From positions 248,001 through 312,000 of the forward strand of contig JADJTO010000003.1 in NCBI GenBank assembly GCA_016711105.1: 64,000 bases of DNA. The letters run 5' to 3'. The notes beneath the pieces are model-generated. The model was not told where the DNA came from and did no database searches. It saw only the letters and a list, made by a program, of their open reading frames with translations. Shown here one piece after another: positions 18,823 to 27,788 of this stretch. The translations under genes were made by a program, and so were the position numbers. Source of the DNA: Micropruina sp. (GTDB lineage Bacteria > Actinomycetota > Actinomycetes > Propionibacteriales > Propionibacteriaceae). The stretch's first letter is position 1; each line of letters opens with the position of its first letter.

Positions 18823-18860
18823 GCAGCCCGCAGGGCGGCGCAGGTCCTAAGCTTGAGGCA

Positions 18861-18872
18861 TCAGACGTCTGA
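18861..18872 (+). promoter_or_regulatory. GntR autoregulatory operator
   Basis: TCAGACGTCTGA is a perfect 12-base palindrome 14 bp upstream of the gntR start codon. The half-site (A)TCAGAC recurs in the larger palindrome upstream of the kinase gene at 19770-19788, which argues that both are bound by the same regulator. Confidence 0.6.
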
Positions 18873-18886
18873 GAAGAGGATGGACC

Positions 18887-19597
18887 ATGCGCACCAGTAG
18901 GGCTGACGACGTTGTCGAGTACATCCTCGCCAGCATCGAATCGGGTGCCTTCGAGATCGGCGGCAAACTCCCGGGGGAAGGTGAGTTGGCCGGCCTCGCC
19001 GATGCCAGCCGGCTGACCGTGCGAGAAGGGGTCAAGACCCTCGCGGCGCAACGCGTGCTCACTGCTGTCCAGGGCCGGGGAACCTTCGTGAACGCGGTCG
19101 ACAAGTGGCTTTCGGTCGATGCCGTGATGCGGATGCAGCAAGCCAATCCGGTGGACATCCTGCTTCAACTCTTCGACGTACGGAGTTTCATCGAAGTCGG
19201 GGCCGCCGAGCGGTTCGCCCCGGTGGTCACTGACGATCAACTTGCGCAGCTCGAACGCCAGCTGGACGACATGCGGCGGGCGCACGCTGCGACCGACGTT
19301 CCGACCATGACCGAGGCCGACCTGGCCTTCCATCAGACAATCCTGGACGGCTGCCAGAACCCGTTCATCGCAGCCACCATGCAACCGCTCAGCCGAGCGT
19401 TGTCGGAGGCCCGGCGGGAGACGTCCAAGCTGTTCCAGATGCGTGAGCACGCGATCGAGGAGCACACCAAAATTCTCCGCGCACTGCGCGAGCGAGACCC
19501 GGTCAAGGCTCGGCGCGCAATGCGTTCGCACATGCGGCAGACGCGGTCGGATACGCGACTCTTCTTCGATCGTCCGGCCGGTTCGGCCACCGCCTGA
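18887..19597 (+). CDS. FadR-subfamily GntR transcriptional regulator
   Basis: 236 aa. The N-terminal winged helix (residues ~5-70) contains GGKLPGEGELAGLADASRLTVREGVKTL; the C-terminal all-helical FCD effector domain (residues ~85-220) has metal-site residues in DLAFHQTIL and EHTKILRAL. FCD regulators usually respond to small carboxylates. Here it precedes the tetronate kinase, dehydrogenase and permease genes, so repression relieved by a tetronate or its oxidised form is likely. A palindromic operator overlaps its own upstream region. GAGG (18876-18879) precedes the ATG. Confidence 0.9.
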   Translation: MRTSRADDVVEYILASIESGAFEIGGKLPGEGELAGLADASRLTVREGVKTLAAQRVLTAVQGRGTFVNAVDKWLSVDAVMRMQQANPVDILLQLFDVRSFIEVGAAERFAPVVTDDQLAQLERQLDDMRRAHAATDVPTMTEADLAFHQTILDGCQNPFIAATMQPLSRALSEARRETSKLFQMREHAIEEHTKILRALRERDPVKARRAMRSHMRQTRSDTRLFFDRPAGSATA

Positions 19598-19688
19598 TCG
19601 CACCGCCGGCGAGGGCGCGCCCGCCGTCGGACCGCACTCCCCCCGAGTGCGGCAACGACTCCCCGCACCAGACCGCCGAAACCACCCC

Positions 19689-19720
19689 GAAAGAGCTCGT
19701 CGACATCGACGGGCTCTTTC
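19689..19720 (+). terminator. gntR terminator hairpin
   Basis: GAAAGAGC-T-CGTCGA pairs with TCGACG-G-GCTCTTTC over 15 base pairs (one T-G wobble), with a 2-base apex. It separates the gntR transcript from the catabolic operon promoter just downstream. Confidence 0.7.
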
Positions 19721-19734
19721 CTTGCTCTGAGCTA

Positions 19735-19764
19735 TGGACACAACCACCACTCCTTCGCTATGGT
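19735..19764 (+). promoter_or_regulatory. Promoter of the tetronate operon
   Basis: TGGACA (19735-19740), 18-base spacer, TATGGT (19759-19764). The palindrome at 19770-19788 lies directly over the predicted transcription start, the position expected for steric repression. Confidence 0.5.
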
Positions 19765-19769
19765 ACTCA

Positions 19770-19788
19770 TCAGACCTCAGAGGTCTGA
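19770..19788 (+). promoter_or_regulatory. GntR operator of the tetronate operon
   Basis: TCAGACCTCAGAGGTCTGA is a perfect 19-base palindrome around a central A. It shares the TCAGAC half-site with the operator in front of gntR and sits between the candidate promoter and the kinase gene's ribosome-binding site. Confidence 0.65.
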
Positions 19789-19811
19789 GCACCATCTCAA
19801 GGAGGAGAAGA

Positions 19812-21230
19812 ATGGCATCCCAACAGGAGTTGCTGAGCGGCTACCCCGCCCCCAGTGACATCAGCGCCGAGGCGGTCGTGGCGGCCCGCGGCAGCACCGC
19901 CCGAGCACTAGTGGTTCTCGACGATGACCCGACCGGTACCCAATCGGTGGCCGATCTACCTGTGTTGAACTCGTGGACGGCCGAGGATCTGGCCTGGGCC
20001 TTGGGGACGGGCGCCCCGGCGGTCTACGTGATGACCAACTCGCGTTCACTCGATCCGGAGGCGGCGGCCCAGCGCAACGAGGAGGTGGTCAGCGCCGCCT
20101 TGATCGCTGCCGATCGGCTCGGAGTCGAGGTTGACTTCGTCTCCCGCGGAGACTCGACGTTGCGCGGCCACTTCCCGTTGGAGCCGGACGTGATCATCGC
20201 GACCATGGCCGCAGCCCAACGGCAGGTGGACGGGATCATCATCGCGCCCGCCTTTCCTGACGCGGGCCGGATCACCATCGGGTCGGTCCATTACGCGGGC
20301 AACGAGCGCACCGGCTACGGTCCGGTCGGCGAGTCGGAGTTCGCCCGCGACGCCACCTTCGGCTACCGCTCCTCCGACCTTCGCGGCTGGGTAGAGGAGA
20401 AGACGGACGCCCGGGTCTCGGCCGCCGACGTCGTCGCCATCACTCTGCACGACATTCGCGGGGGAGCCGAGGCGGTCGCTGCCAAGCTCGCCCAGCTGAG
20501 CAACGCGTCCTGTGCTGTGGTCGACGTCGTGGAGGAGTCCGACCTCCGTGCCCTGGCTTTGGGCGTGCTCCTGGCCGAAGCCCGCGGCCAACGCTTCGTC
20601 TACCGCGTCGGCCCGCCGTTCGTCCGGGCGATGATCGGTCAGGCCGTTCGCGCACCGCTGAGCGCCGATGACGTGGCCCGGATCCGCCCCCAAGCGTCAG
20701 CTAACGGCGGGCTGATCGTCGTGGGTTCGCACGTCGCGCTCACCACCTCGCAGCTGGACGTCCTGCGCGATCGGCGCAGTCCGGTCGAGTACGAGATCGA
20801 CGTCACCCAGGTGCTGGGGGAGCGGGGTGCTGACCACCTCGACGACATCGTGGCCCGCGTGTCGGAGTCGCTGCGTAGCGAAAATGTCGTCGTGCGGACC
20901 AGCCGCACGCTGGTCCGGGGCGCGGACGGCGACGATTCGCTGCGGATCGCCCGAGCCATCTCGGACGCCGTCGTGCACGTCGTGCGGACGGTGCTGACGC
21001 AGACCCGGCCCCGCTTCGTCATCGCCAAGGGCGGAATCACCTCCTCCGACGTCGCTGCCCGTGGGTTGGAAATCGGCCGCGCCCAGGTGCGCGGGCCGAT
21101 GCTCCCCGGGATCGTCTCGCTCTGGGAACCGATCACCGGTCCCGCGCAGGGCATTCCCTACATCGTCTTCGCCGGCAACGTGGGAACGCAGGAGTCCCTA
21201 GCCGATGTCGTTGACACCCTCTCGACCTGA
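19812..21230 (+). CDS. Four-carbon acid sugar kinase (OtnK/DtnK family)
   Basis: 472 aa. The N-terminal domain begins at LVVLDDDPTGTQSVADLPVL, the conserved DDxTG(T) sugar-binding signature, followed by NSRSL and SRGDSTLRGHFP; the C-terminal nucleotide-binding domain has GSHVALTTSQ, AKGGITSSDVA and FAGNVG. The family phosphorylates 2- or 3-oxo-tetronates, or D-threonate and D-erythronate directly, in four-carbon sugar acid breakdown. ATG 19812 follows AGGAGG (19800-19805). First gene of a three-gene operon with a dehydrogenase and a GntP permease, under the GntR operator. Which stereoisomer is used cannot be told. Confidence 0.88.
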   Translation: MASQQELLSGYPAPSDISAEAVVAARGSTARALVVLDDDPTGTQSVADLPVLNSWTAEDLAWALGTGAPAVYVMTNSRSLDPEAAAQRNEEVVSAALIAADRLGVEVDFVSRGDSTLRGHFPLEPDVIIATMAAAQRQVDGIIIAPAFPDAGRITIGSVHYAGNERTGYGPVGESEFARDATFGYRSSDLRGWVEEKTDARVSAADVVAITLHDIRGGAEAVAAKLAQLSNASCAVVDVVEESDLRALALGVLLAEARGQRFVYRVGPPFVRAMIGQAVRAPLSADDVARIRPQASANGGLIVVGSHVALTTSQLDVLRDRRSPVEYEIDVTQVLGERGADHLDDIVARVSESLRSENVVVRTSRTLVRGADGDDSLRIARAISDAVVHVVRTVLTQTRPRFVIAKGGITSSDVAARGLEIGRAQVRGPMLPGIVSLWEPITGPAQGIPYIVFAGNVGTQESLADVVDTLST

Positions 21231-21267
21231 CATCCACCACACACACCACCAGAAGGGAGTACCCAGC

Positions 21268-22164
21268 ATGACCAGTCCTGTTATCGCAGTGCTCGGCTTA
21301 GGAGCAATGGGCTTACCCATGGCCACCCGATTGGCCGAGAAGTTCACCGTCAAGGGGTTTGACATCAACCCGGAGCGGTTGGCCCTCGGGGCGCGCTCCG
21401 GCGTCAGTTCAGCCGGCTCCGCCCCGGAGGCGGCCACCGGTGCGGACATCGTTCTGCTCGCCGTCCGGAATCGGTTCCAACTAGACGAGGCTCTGTACGG
21501 CGACCAGGGGGTTGTCGCCGTCCTTGAGCCCGGAGCCACCATCCTGCTCACCTCGACCGTCGGGATCGACGCCGTCCGAGACGTGGCGAGCCGCCTGGCC
21601 GATGACGGCCTGCACCTGGTGGACGCACCCATCTCGGGTGGTCCGGTCCGGGCGGGCACGGGCGATCTGCTGATCACCGTCGGCGCCTCCGACGACGCCT
21701 ACGCCATCGTGCTCGGTGCCCTGCAGCACCTCTCCTCGACCCTGGTCCGGATCGGTTCCCGACCCGGCGATGGCCAGGCGATGAAGACCGTGAACCAACT
21801 GTTGTGCGGGGTGCACATTGCGGCGGGTGCCGAGGCGCTGGCCCTGGCCGACGCGCTCGGGCTGGATCCCGCGGTGGCGCTGCAAACCCTCGGCGCCGGG
21901 GCCGCGGCGTCCTTCATGCTCGCCGATCGAGGGCCGCGGATGCTGCAGGCCTACGAGCCGGACGGGGCCGAGGTGAAGAGTCGGATCGACATCTTCGTCA
22001 AGGACATGGGCATCGTCAACAGCGCCGCCCGCGCAGTCGGCCTCGCCACGCCCATCGCGGCGGCCGCCGAGGGCCTCTACCTGATCGGGCAGGCCAACGG
22101 CCAAGCCGCGATGGACGACTCCTCGGTGATCAAGGTCATCGCGCCGAACCGCAAGGGAGCCTGA
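21268..22164 (+). CDS. ltnD: L-threonate dehydrogenase-like beta-hydroxyacid dehydrogenase
   Basis: 298 aa. NAD-binding loop GLGAMGLPMATRLAE at residues ~11-25; the substrate signature DAPISGGPVRAGTG near 118-131; catalytic lysine in MKTVNQLLCG near 172. The family oxidises a hydroxy acid to an oxo acid; LtnD makes 2-oxo-tetronate from L-threonate. The neighbouring kinase and permease support that assignment over 3-hydroxyisobutyrate or tartronate semialdehyde enzymes. GGGAG at 21255-21259 precedes the ATG at 21268; a longer frame from 21205 would overlap the kinase gene. Confidence 0.85.
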   Translation: MTSPVIAVLGLGAMGLPMATRLAEKFTVKGFDINPERLALGARSGVSSAGSAPEAATGADIVLLAVRNRFQLDEALYGDQGVVAVLEPGATILLTSTVGIDAVRDVASRLADDGLHLVDAPISGGPVRAGTGDLLITVGASDDAYAIVLGALQHLSSTLVRIGSRPGDGQAMKTVNQLLCGVHIAAGAEALALADALGLDPAVALQTLGAGAAASFMLADRGPRMLQAYEPDGAEVKSRIDIFVKDMGIVNSAARAVGLATPIAAAAEGLYLIGQANGQAAMDDSSVIKVIAPNRKGA

Positions 22165-22167
22165 ATC

Positions 22168-23532
22168 ATGGATGCTGCAACCCTGCTGTTGATCGCCCTG
22201 GCCGCCGTCGGGGTCATGCTCGTGCTCGTGATCAAGGTCGAACTGCCAGCCTTCGTGGCCATGCTGATGGTCAGCATGGGCACCGCCCTGGTCACCGGAA
22301 TCCCGCTGGCCAATGTCGTCCCGGTCATGGTGGCGGGGATGGGCAAGGTGCTCGGCTCCGTGGCCACCGTGGTTGGTCTGGGCTCGATGCTGGGACGGTT
22401 GATCGAAGTCTCCGGAGGCGCGGACCATCTGGCCCGAACCTTCACCGAGAAGCTCGGCCAGAAGCGAGTGGTGGCCGCGCTGACCATCGCCGCGTTCATT
22501 CTGGGCATCCCGGTCTTCTTCGACGTCGGCTTCATCATTCTGGCGCCGATCGTCTTCGGGTTCGCCAAGGTGGCCCGACTGAATCCGCTCAACGTGGCGC
22601 TCCCGGTGGGTGCCGTCCTGCTCACCGTCCATGTCGCACTGCCACCGCACCCCGGCCCGGTTGCCGCCGCGGCCCAGGTGCAGGCCGACGTCGGCCTGGT
22701 CACGCTGATCGGGCTGATCATCTGCGCGCTGGTCGGCGTGGTCGGCTTCTATGCCACCAAACTCTTCAAGCTCGACAAGATCGTCCTGGGCGACTCGCCG
22801 GCATCCGAGGCGACGATCGTCCCCACCACGGAGGTGGAGGCGATGGAGAAGCGACACACCGTCCCCGGTGCGGGGACCGTGGTCGGACTGATCGTGCTCC
22901 CGATCGCGCTGATCATGATCGGGTCAGTCCTGCTCACGGTGCTCCCCAAGGAGGACGCGCTGCGCCCGTTCGCCTCGTTCGTCGGCGCGCCGACGACGGC
23001 ATTGCTGATCGGCCTTCTGGTGGCCTACGTGGTCGTGGGCAACAAGGCGAAGTGGGGGAAGTCGCAACGCAGTTCAATCTCCGATTCGGCGCTCCCGATC
23101 GTGGCCATCATCATCTTCGTCACCGGCGCCGGCGGTGTCTTCGGCAACGTGTTGGTGGAGTCCAAGATCGGCGACGCGCTGTCTCAGTCCCTCACCGCGC
23201 TGGGGCTGCCCCTGATCGTGGCTGCCTTCGTGATCTCCTTGGCGCTCCGTGCGGCCCAGGGCTCCGCCACGGTCGCCATCCTGACCACGGCCGGACTGCT
23301 TTCCCAGGCGATCGCCTCGGGCGGCTATTCGCCGGTGGAGATCGCGCTGGTCACCCTGGCGATCGGCTTCGGCGCCCTGGGGCTGTCGCACATCAACGAC
23401 TCGGGGTTCTGGATCGTCACCAAGTACCTCGGGCTGTCGGTGGCCGATGGGCTGAAGACGTGGACGGTGCTGACCACCATCTGCGGCCTGGCCGGTTTCG
23501 CCATCACCTGGGGTGTGTGGCAAGTCGTCTGA
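22168..23532 (+). CDS. GntP-family sugar acid permease
   Basis: 454 aa with about 12-14 hydrophobic segments. Family-typical stretches include GMGKVLGSVATVVGLGSMLG, GIPVFFDVGFIILAPI and LGLSHINDSGFWIVTKYLGL. GntP permeases import gluconate and related sugar acids with protons; in this operon the cargo is probably threonate or erythronate. It starts 3 bp after the dehydrogenase stop and ends before a strong bidirectional hairpin. A central hydrophilic loop near residues 205-230 is normal for the family. Confidence 0.9.
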   Translation: MDAATLLLIALAAVGVMLVLVIKVELPAFVAMLMVSMGTALVTGIPLANVVPVMVAGMGKVLGSVATVVGLGSMLGRLIEVSGGADHLARTFTEKLGQKRVVAALTIAAFILGIPVFFDVGFIILAPIVFGFAKVARLNPLNVALPVGAVLLTVHVALPPHPGPVAAAAQVQADVGLVTLIGLIICALVGVVGFYATKLFKLDKIVLGDSPASEATIVPTTEVEAMEKRHTVPGAGTVVGLIVLPIALIMIGSVLLTVLPKEDALRPFASFVGAPTTALLIGLLVAYVVVGNKAKWGKSQRSSISDSALPIVAIIIFVTGAGGVFGNVLVESKIGDALSQSLTALGLPLIVAAFVISLALRAAQGSATVAILTTAGLLSQAIASGGYSPVEIALVTLAIGFGALGLSHINDSGFWIVTKYLGLSVADGLKTWTVLTTICGLAGFAITWGVWQVV

Positions 23533-23569
23533 GTCAAACCCGGGCGGTGCCGCCGCTGCCTCCCAGAGC

Positions 23570-23607
23570 GCCACAGGGCCCCGCGTCGTGACGCGGGGCC
23601 CTGTGGC
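23570..23607. terminator. Bidirectional terminator between gntP-family gene and leuB
   Basis: GCCACAGGGCCCCGCGTC pairs perfectly over 18 bases with its complement, separated by only two bases. It lies between the convergent permease and leuB genes and should stop transcription from both sides. Confidence 0.8.
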
Positions 23608-23626
23608 GGCTCAGGGGTTCTTGGGA

Positions 23627-24695
23627 TCAGCTCAGCCGGGTCGCGATCGCGTCGCCCACCTCGGAGGTGGAGCGCCGCCCTGCACCTCGCTCGGCGACAT
23701 CGGCGTCGACCGCTGCATCGATTCGCGCGGCGTCGTCGTGCCGCCCCAGGTGATCCAGCAGCAGCGCCATCGACGAGATGGTGGCGGTCGGGTCGGCGAT
23801 GCCCTGGCCTGCGATGTCAGGGGCCGAACCATGCACGGGCTCGAACATCGAGGGGAAGGCCCCCCCGGGGTTGATGTTCGCCGAAGCGGCCAGCCCGATC
23901 CCGCCGGTGACCGCGGCCGCCAGGTCGGTGATGATATCGCCGAACAGGTTGTCGGTGACCATGACGTCGAAGCGCTGCGGGTCGACCACCATGGCGATGG
24001 TGGCGGCGTCGATGTGTAGGTAGTCGGTTTCCACGCCGGGGGTACTCCTGCGCCACCGCGGTGAACAGGCGATTCCACAGCCCGCCCGCATGGACCAGGA
24101 CGTTGTGTTTGTGCACCAGGGTGACCTTGTTCCGGCGCCTCGTGGCCCGCTCGAACGCGTCGCGCACCACGCGCTCCACGCCGTAGGCGGTGTTGACCGA
24201 GACCTCGGTGGCCATCTCCTGCGGGGTGCCCGTCCGCACCGAACCGCCGATGCCGCAATACGGGCCTTCGGTGCCTTCGCGCACCACCACGAAATCGATC
24301 GGCCCGCGGTCGGTGACCGACGCCGCCAACGGGGTGGCCACGCCCGGGTAGAGCTTGGAGGGGCGCAGGTTGACGTAGTGGTCGAACGCGAAGCGCAGCT
24401 TCAGCAGGAGGCCGCGCTCCAGCAGCCCGCTCGGGATCGCCGTGGAGCCTGGGGCCGCTCCGACAGCACCCAAGATCAGCGCGTCGGCCTGCGCCGACTC
24501 TGCCATCACCGACTCCGGCAATACCTCGCCGGTCCGCAGCCACCGTTCTGCGCCCAGGTCATAGTGGACGAAGTCGTAGGTCTCGGGGCCTACCACGCTG
24601 GTCAGGACCTTGAGACCCTCGGCGACCACCTCGGGGCCGATGCCGTCCCCGGGGATGACGGCGATGGTGGGCTTGTGCTGTGCGGTTGTCGGCAT
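23627..24695 (-). CDS. leuB: 3-isopropylmalate dehydrogenase (one frameshift)
   Basis: About 355 aa after correction. The N-terminal frame has IAVIPGDGIGPEVV, FVVVREGTEGPYCG and NKVTLVHKHNVL; the C-terminal frame has the metal/substrate region TDYLHIDAATIAMVV, VTDNLFGDIITDL and EPVHGSAPDIAGQG. An extra C in a run (five G on the + strand near 24038-24042) causes the break after AQEYP. LeuB oxidises and decarboxylates 3-isopropylmalate in leucine synthesis. ATG at 24695 (MPTTAQHKPTIAV); the divergent ilvE begins 70 bp away, so they share a control region. Confidence 0.92.
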
Positions 24696-24765
24696 CCGGG
24701 CAGCGTAGTTGAGCTTCTGATTCCATGAGATGGGCGTCTCAGCGGCGAAGCGATATTGTCGCCCA

Positions 24766-25851
24766 ATGGCCCTGACCTTCGACCTGATCCCCAATCCGAC
24801 TCCGCGCACCGACGATGAGGTCGCGGCGATCGTTGCCGACCCGGGCTTTGGGGACTACTTCACCGATCACATGGCTCTGGCGAACTGGACGAAGGGCCAG
24901 GGCTGGCATGACGCCCAGATCAAGCCCTACGGCCCGTTCCTGCTCGATCCTTCCGCTGCGGTGCTGCATTACGGGCAGGAGATCTTCGAGGGGATGAAGG
25001 CCTACCGGCATGCGGATGGGTCGATCTGGCTGTTCAGGCCGCAGAAGAACGCCCAGCGTTTCATCACCTCGGCCGCCCGGCTGATGCTGCCCGAGTTGCC
25101 GATCGAGGACTACCTGGCCTCTTTGGTTGGCCTGCTGCAGGCTGACCACCGTTGGGTGCCCTCGGGTGAGGCGGGCGAGATGAGCTTGTACCTGCGTCCC
25201 TACATGTTCGCCTCGGAGGCCTTTCTCGGCGTCCGCGCCGCGGAAGGGGTGACCTACGCGGTGATCGCCAGCCCTGTCGGCCCGTACTTCACCGGGGAGT
25301 GAAGCCGATCAATATTTGGGTGACCACCGAGTACAGCCGCGCCGGACGAGGCGGCACCGGGGCCGTCAAGTGGGGGAAACTACGCCTCATCCTTGATCGC
25401 TCAGTACGAGGGCTACGACCACGGCTGTTCTCAGGTGCTCTTCGGCGATGCGGCCTCGGGGATGAACGCCGAGGAATTGGGCGGAATGAACGTCATGTTG
25501 ATCACGGCTGAGGGAACGCTGGTCACCCCCGGCCTGAGCGGCACGATCCTGGACGGGGTCACCCGTGATTCGATCCTGACCGTGGCCGGCGACCTCGGAC
25601 TGGCCACAGACGTGCGTCCGATCACGCTGGCCGAGATCTTCGAGGGGATCGCTCAGGGTCACTTCGTGGAGGCGTTCGCCTGCGGCACGGCTGCCGTGAT
25701 CACTCCGGTCGGCGAGTTCCGTACCAAGGAGGGCAACTACCCGATCAGCCAGGACGCCGGGCCGCACACCTTGGCGATCCGGAACCGGATCCTCGATATC
25801 CAGTACGGACGCGTCGAGGACACACACTCCTGGATGGTCAAGGCCGTCTGA
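24766..25851 (+). CDS. ilvE: Branched-chain amino acid aminotransferase (two frameshifts)
   Basis: About 361 aa after correction. Class IV PLP aminotransferase that makes valine, leucine and isoleucine from their oxo acids. The N-terminal frame contains LHYGQEIFEGMKAYR; the middle frame has EYSRAGRGGTGAVKWG, which carries the PLP-binding lysine (AVK); the C-terminal frame has QVLFGDAASGMNAEELGGMN and EAFACGTAAVITPVG. Breaks occur near 25295 (a G missing in TTCACCGGGG) and near 25372 (G-run), and the frames net to zero. ATG 24766 gives the usual N-terminus. Divergent from leuB; cimA follows after 212 bp. Confidence 0.9.
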
Positions 25852-26063
25852 GCGAGAGCCCACAGCACCAATTCTTTGGCGCCTGGGCTTCCCGTTGTTG
25901 CCCAGCCCTGATCAAGGCAGTTCCTGGGTGGTGGCGGGTCGTGGTCAGTCCAGTAGCCTTAGTGAGCTTCACATCTCAGTGCCTGAGACCTCGCGCCAGC
26001 TCGGCGGGGCCGGCGCGACACTCGAATGTCCACAACCTCTCAACCGATCGAGGCAAGCACCCA

Positions 26064-27607
26064 ATGACGAGTCTTCCCGTGGCTCCCGACACCTTCCATG
26101 TCTTCGACACGACCCTGCGCGACGGTGCGCAGCAGGAGGGTTTGCGGTTGACCGTGAACGACAAACTGCGCATTGCGCGCCACCTCGACGACCTCGGGGT
26201 GGGCTTCATCGAAGGTGGCTGGCCGGGCGCCAATCCCAACGACACGGCGTTTTTCGCCGCAGCCGCAGCCGGGGAACTGGAGCTGAAAGCCGCTCAACTG
26301 GTGGCGTTCGGCTTCACCCGTCGAGTGGGCACCACTGCCGCGCAAGATCCGCTGGTGCAGGCACTGATCGACGCTCAGACTCCGGTGGTCTGCATCGTGG
26401 CCAAGAGTCACGACGCCCACGTGTATCGCGCCCTGCACACCACCTTGGAGGAGAACCTCGAGATGGTGCGGGACACCGTGACCCACCTGGTGGCGCACGG
26501 CAAGCGAGTCTTCGTCGACTGCGAGCACTTCTTCGACGGCTACAAGGCCAACCCGACCTACGCGCTTCAGGTGGTCAAGACCGCCGCGGACGCGGGCGCC
26601 GAAGTGGCCGTCTTGTGCGACACCAACGGCGGCATGCTGCCCAGCGGGATGGGAGACATCGTCACCGCGGCCGGTCAGATCGGGATCGACTTGGGCATCC
26701 ACTGCCACAACGACACCGGCTGTGCTGTCGCGAACACGCTGGCGGCCGTGGATGCGGGCGTGATGCATGTGCAAGGTACGGTCAACGGACACGGCGAACG
26801 CACCGGGAACGCGAACATCATCACCCTGATCGCCAACCTGCAGCTGAAGTACGGGTGGTCGCTGATCCCCGAGGGCTCCTTGCGTGAAGCCACCCGGATC
26901 TCGCACGCCATCGCGGGGATCACCGATGTGACCCCGAACAATCGCCAGCCCTACGTCGGTCAGTCTGCGTTCGCGCACAAGGCCGGGCTGCACGCCTCCG
27001 CGATCAAGGTGGACGCGAATCTTTACCAGCACATCGATCCGACCTGGTCGGCAACGACATGCGGATGCTCGTTTCTGAGGAGCTCGGGTACGACTTGTCG
27101 GATCGGGAGTTGGCGGCCAAGATCACCGACCGGGTCAAACAGCGGGAGATGGAGGGCTACTCCTACGAGTCCGCCGACGCCTCCTTTGAGCTGCTGCTGC
27201 GGGAGGAACTCCATGAGTTGGAGGAGTTCTTCGAGGTGCTGGGCTGGCGCGTCCTGACCGGCCATGAGGTCAAGCCGGAGGGCGACTCCGAGGCGACCGT
27301 GAAGTTGCGGGCCAAGGGGGAGACCCACGCCTACGTCGGCGAGGGTCACGGCCCGGTGAACGCGCTCGACGTGGCGTTGCGGACGGCGCTGAAGCGGGCC
27401 TACCCGCACGTGGATGACTTCGAACTGACCGATTATCGGGTCCGGATCCTCGACCAGGGCCACGGCACCGACGCGATCGTCCGGACGCTGATCGACACCA
27501 CCGATGGCAACCGCACCTGGACGACCGTCGGCGTCGGCACCAATGTCATCGAAGCCAGCTGGGAGGCGCTCTACGACGCCTATCGCTGGGGAGTCAGCAA
27601 GCACTGA
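26064..27607 (+). CDS. cimA: Citramalate synthase (one frameshift)
   Basis: About 514 aa after correction. HMGL-like TIM barrel with VFDTTLRDGAQQEGLRL near residue 13 (metal and catalytic Asp/Arg), IHCHNDTGCAVANTLAAV and HGERTGNAN; the C-terminal regulatory domain follows with GVGTNVIEASWEAL. The length and the C-terminal part fit CimA rather than homocitrate or isopropylmalate synthase, so it makes citramalate from pyruvate and acetyl-CoA. One G is missing near 27047: the frame should read DPTWVGNDMRMLVSEELG. ATG 26064 begins MTSLPVAPDTFHVFDTT. The upstream 212 bp holds a weak CTGGGC/GCCCAG hairpin and no clear promoter. Confidence 0.88.
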
Positions 27608-27613
27608 CCCCAG

Positions 27614-27774
27614 GGAAGCGCTGATTAATCATGTCCCGGCTGCGGCGCACTGGACGGGCGAGCTGCGACCCCCCAGATCGTGGAACGGATGCCCGATACG
27701 ACCCCACGATCTGGGGGTCGTAACTCATCCCGCCCAGCACGTCCTCGCTCGGAACAGCATTAATCAGCACTTCC
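27614..27774 (+). mobile_element. MITE-like element, copy 1
   Basis: 161 bp non-coding element with 16-17 bp terminal inverted repeats (GGAAGCGCTGATTAAT at the left, ATTAATCAGCACTTCC at the right, one mismatch) and a long internal palindrome (ACGACC...GATCGTGG against CCACGATC...GGTCGT). Flanked by a perfect 4-bp duplication CCAG at 27610-27613 and 27775-27778. A second copy lies in opposite orientation at 61186-61345. It has no coding capacity, so movement would need a transposase in trans; TIR style and 4-bp duplication suggest an IS5-family enzyme. Confidence 0.85.
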
Positions 27775-27788
27775 CCAGGCGGCCTAGC

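Noticed and set aside
21804..23591. 595-codon plus-strand frame across ltnD and the permease gene
   Set aside because: Composition is arginine/glycine/proline noise; the dehydrogenase and permease lie in other frames with clear motifs.
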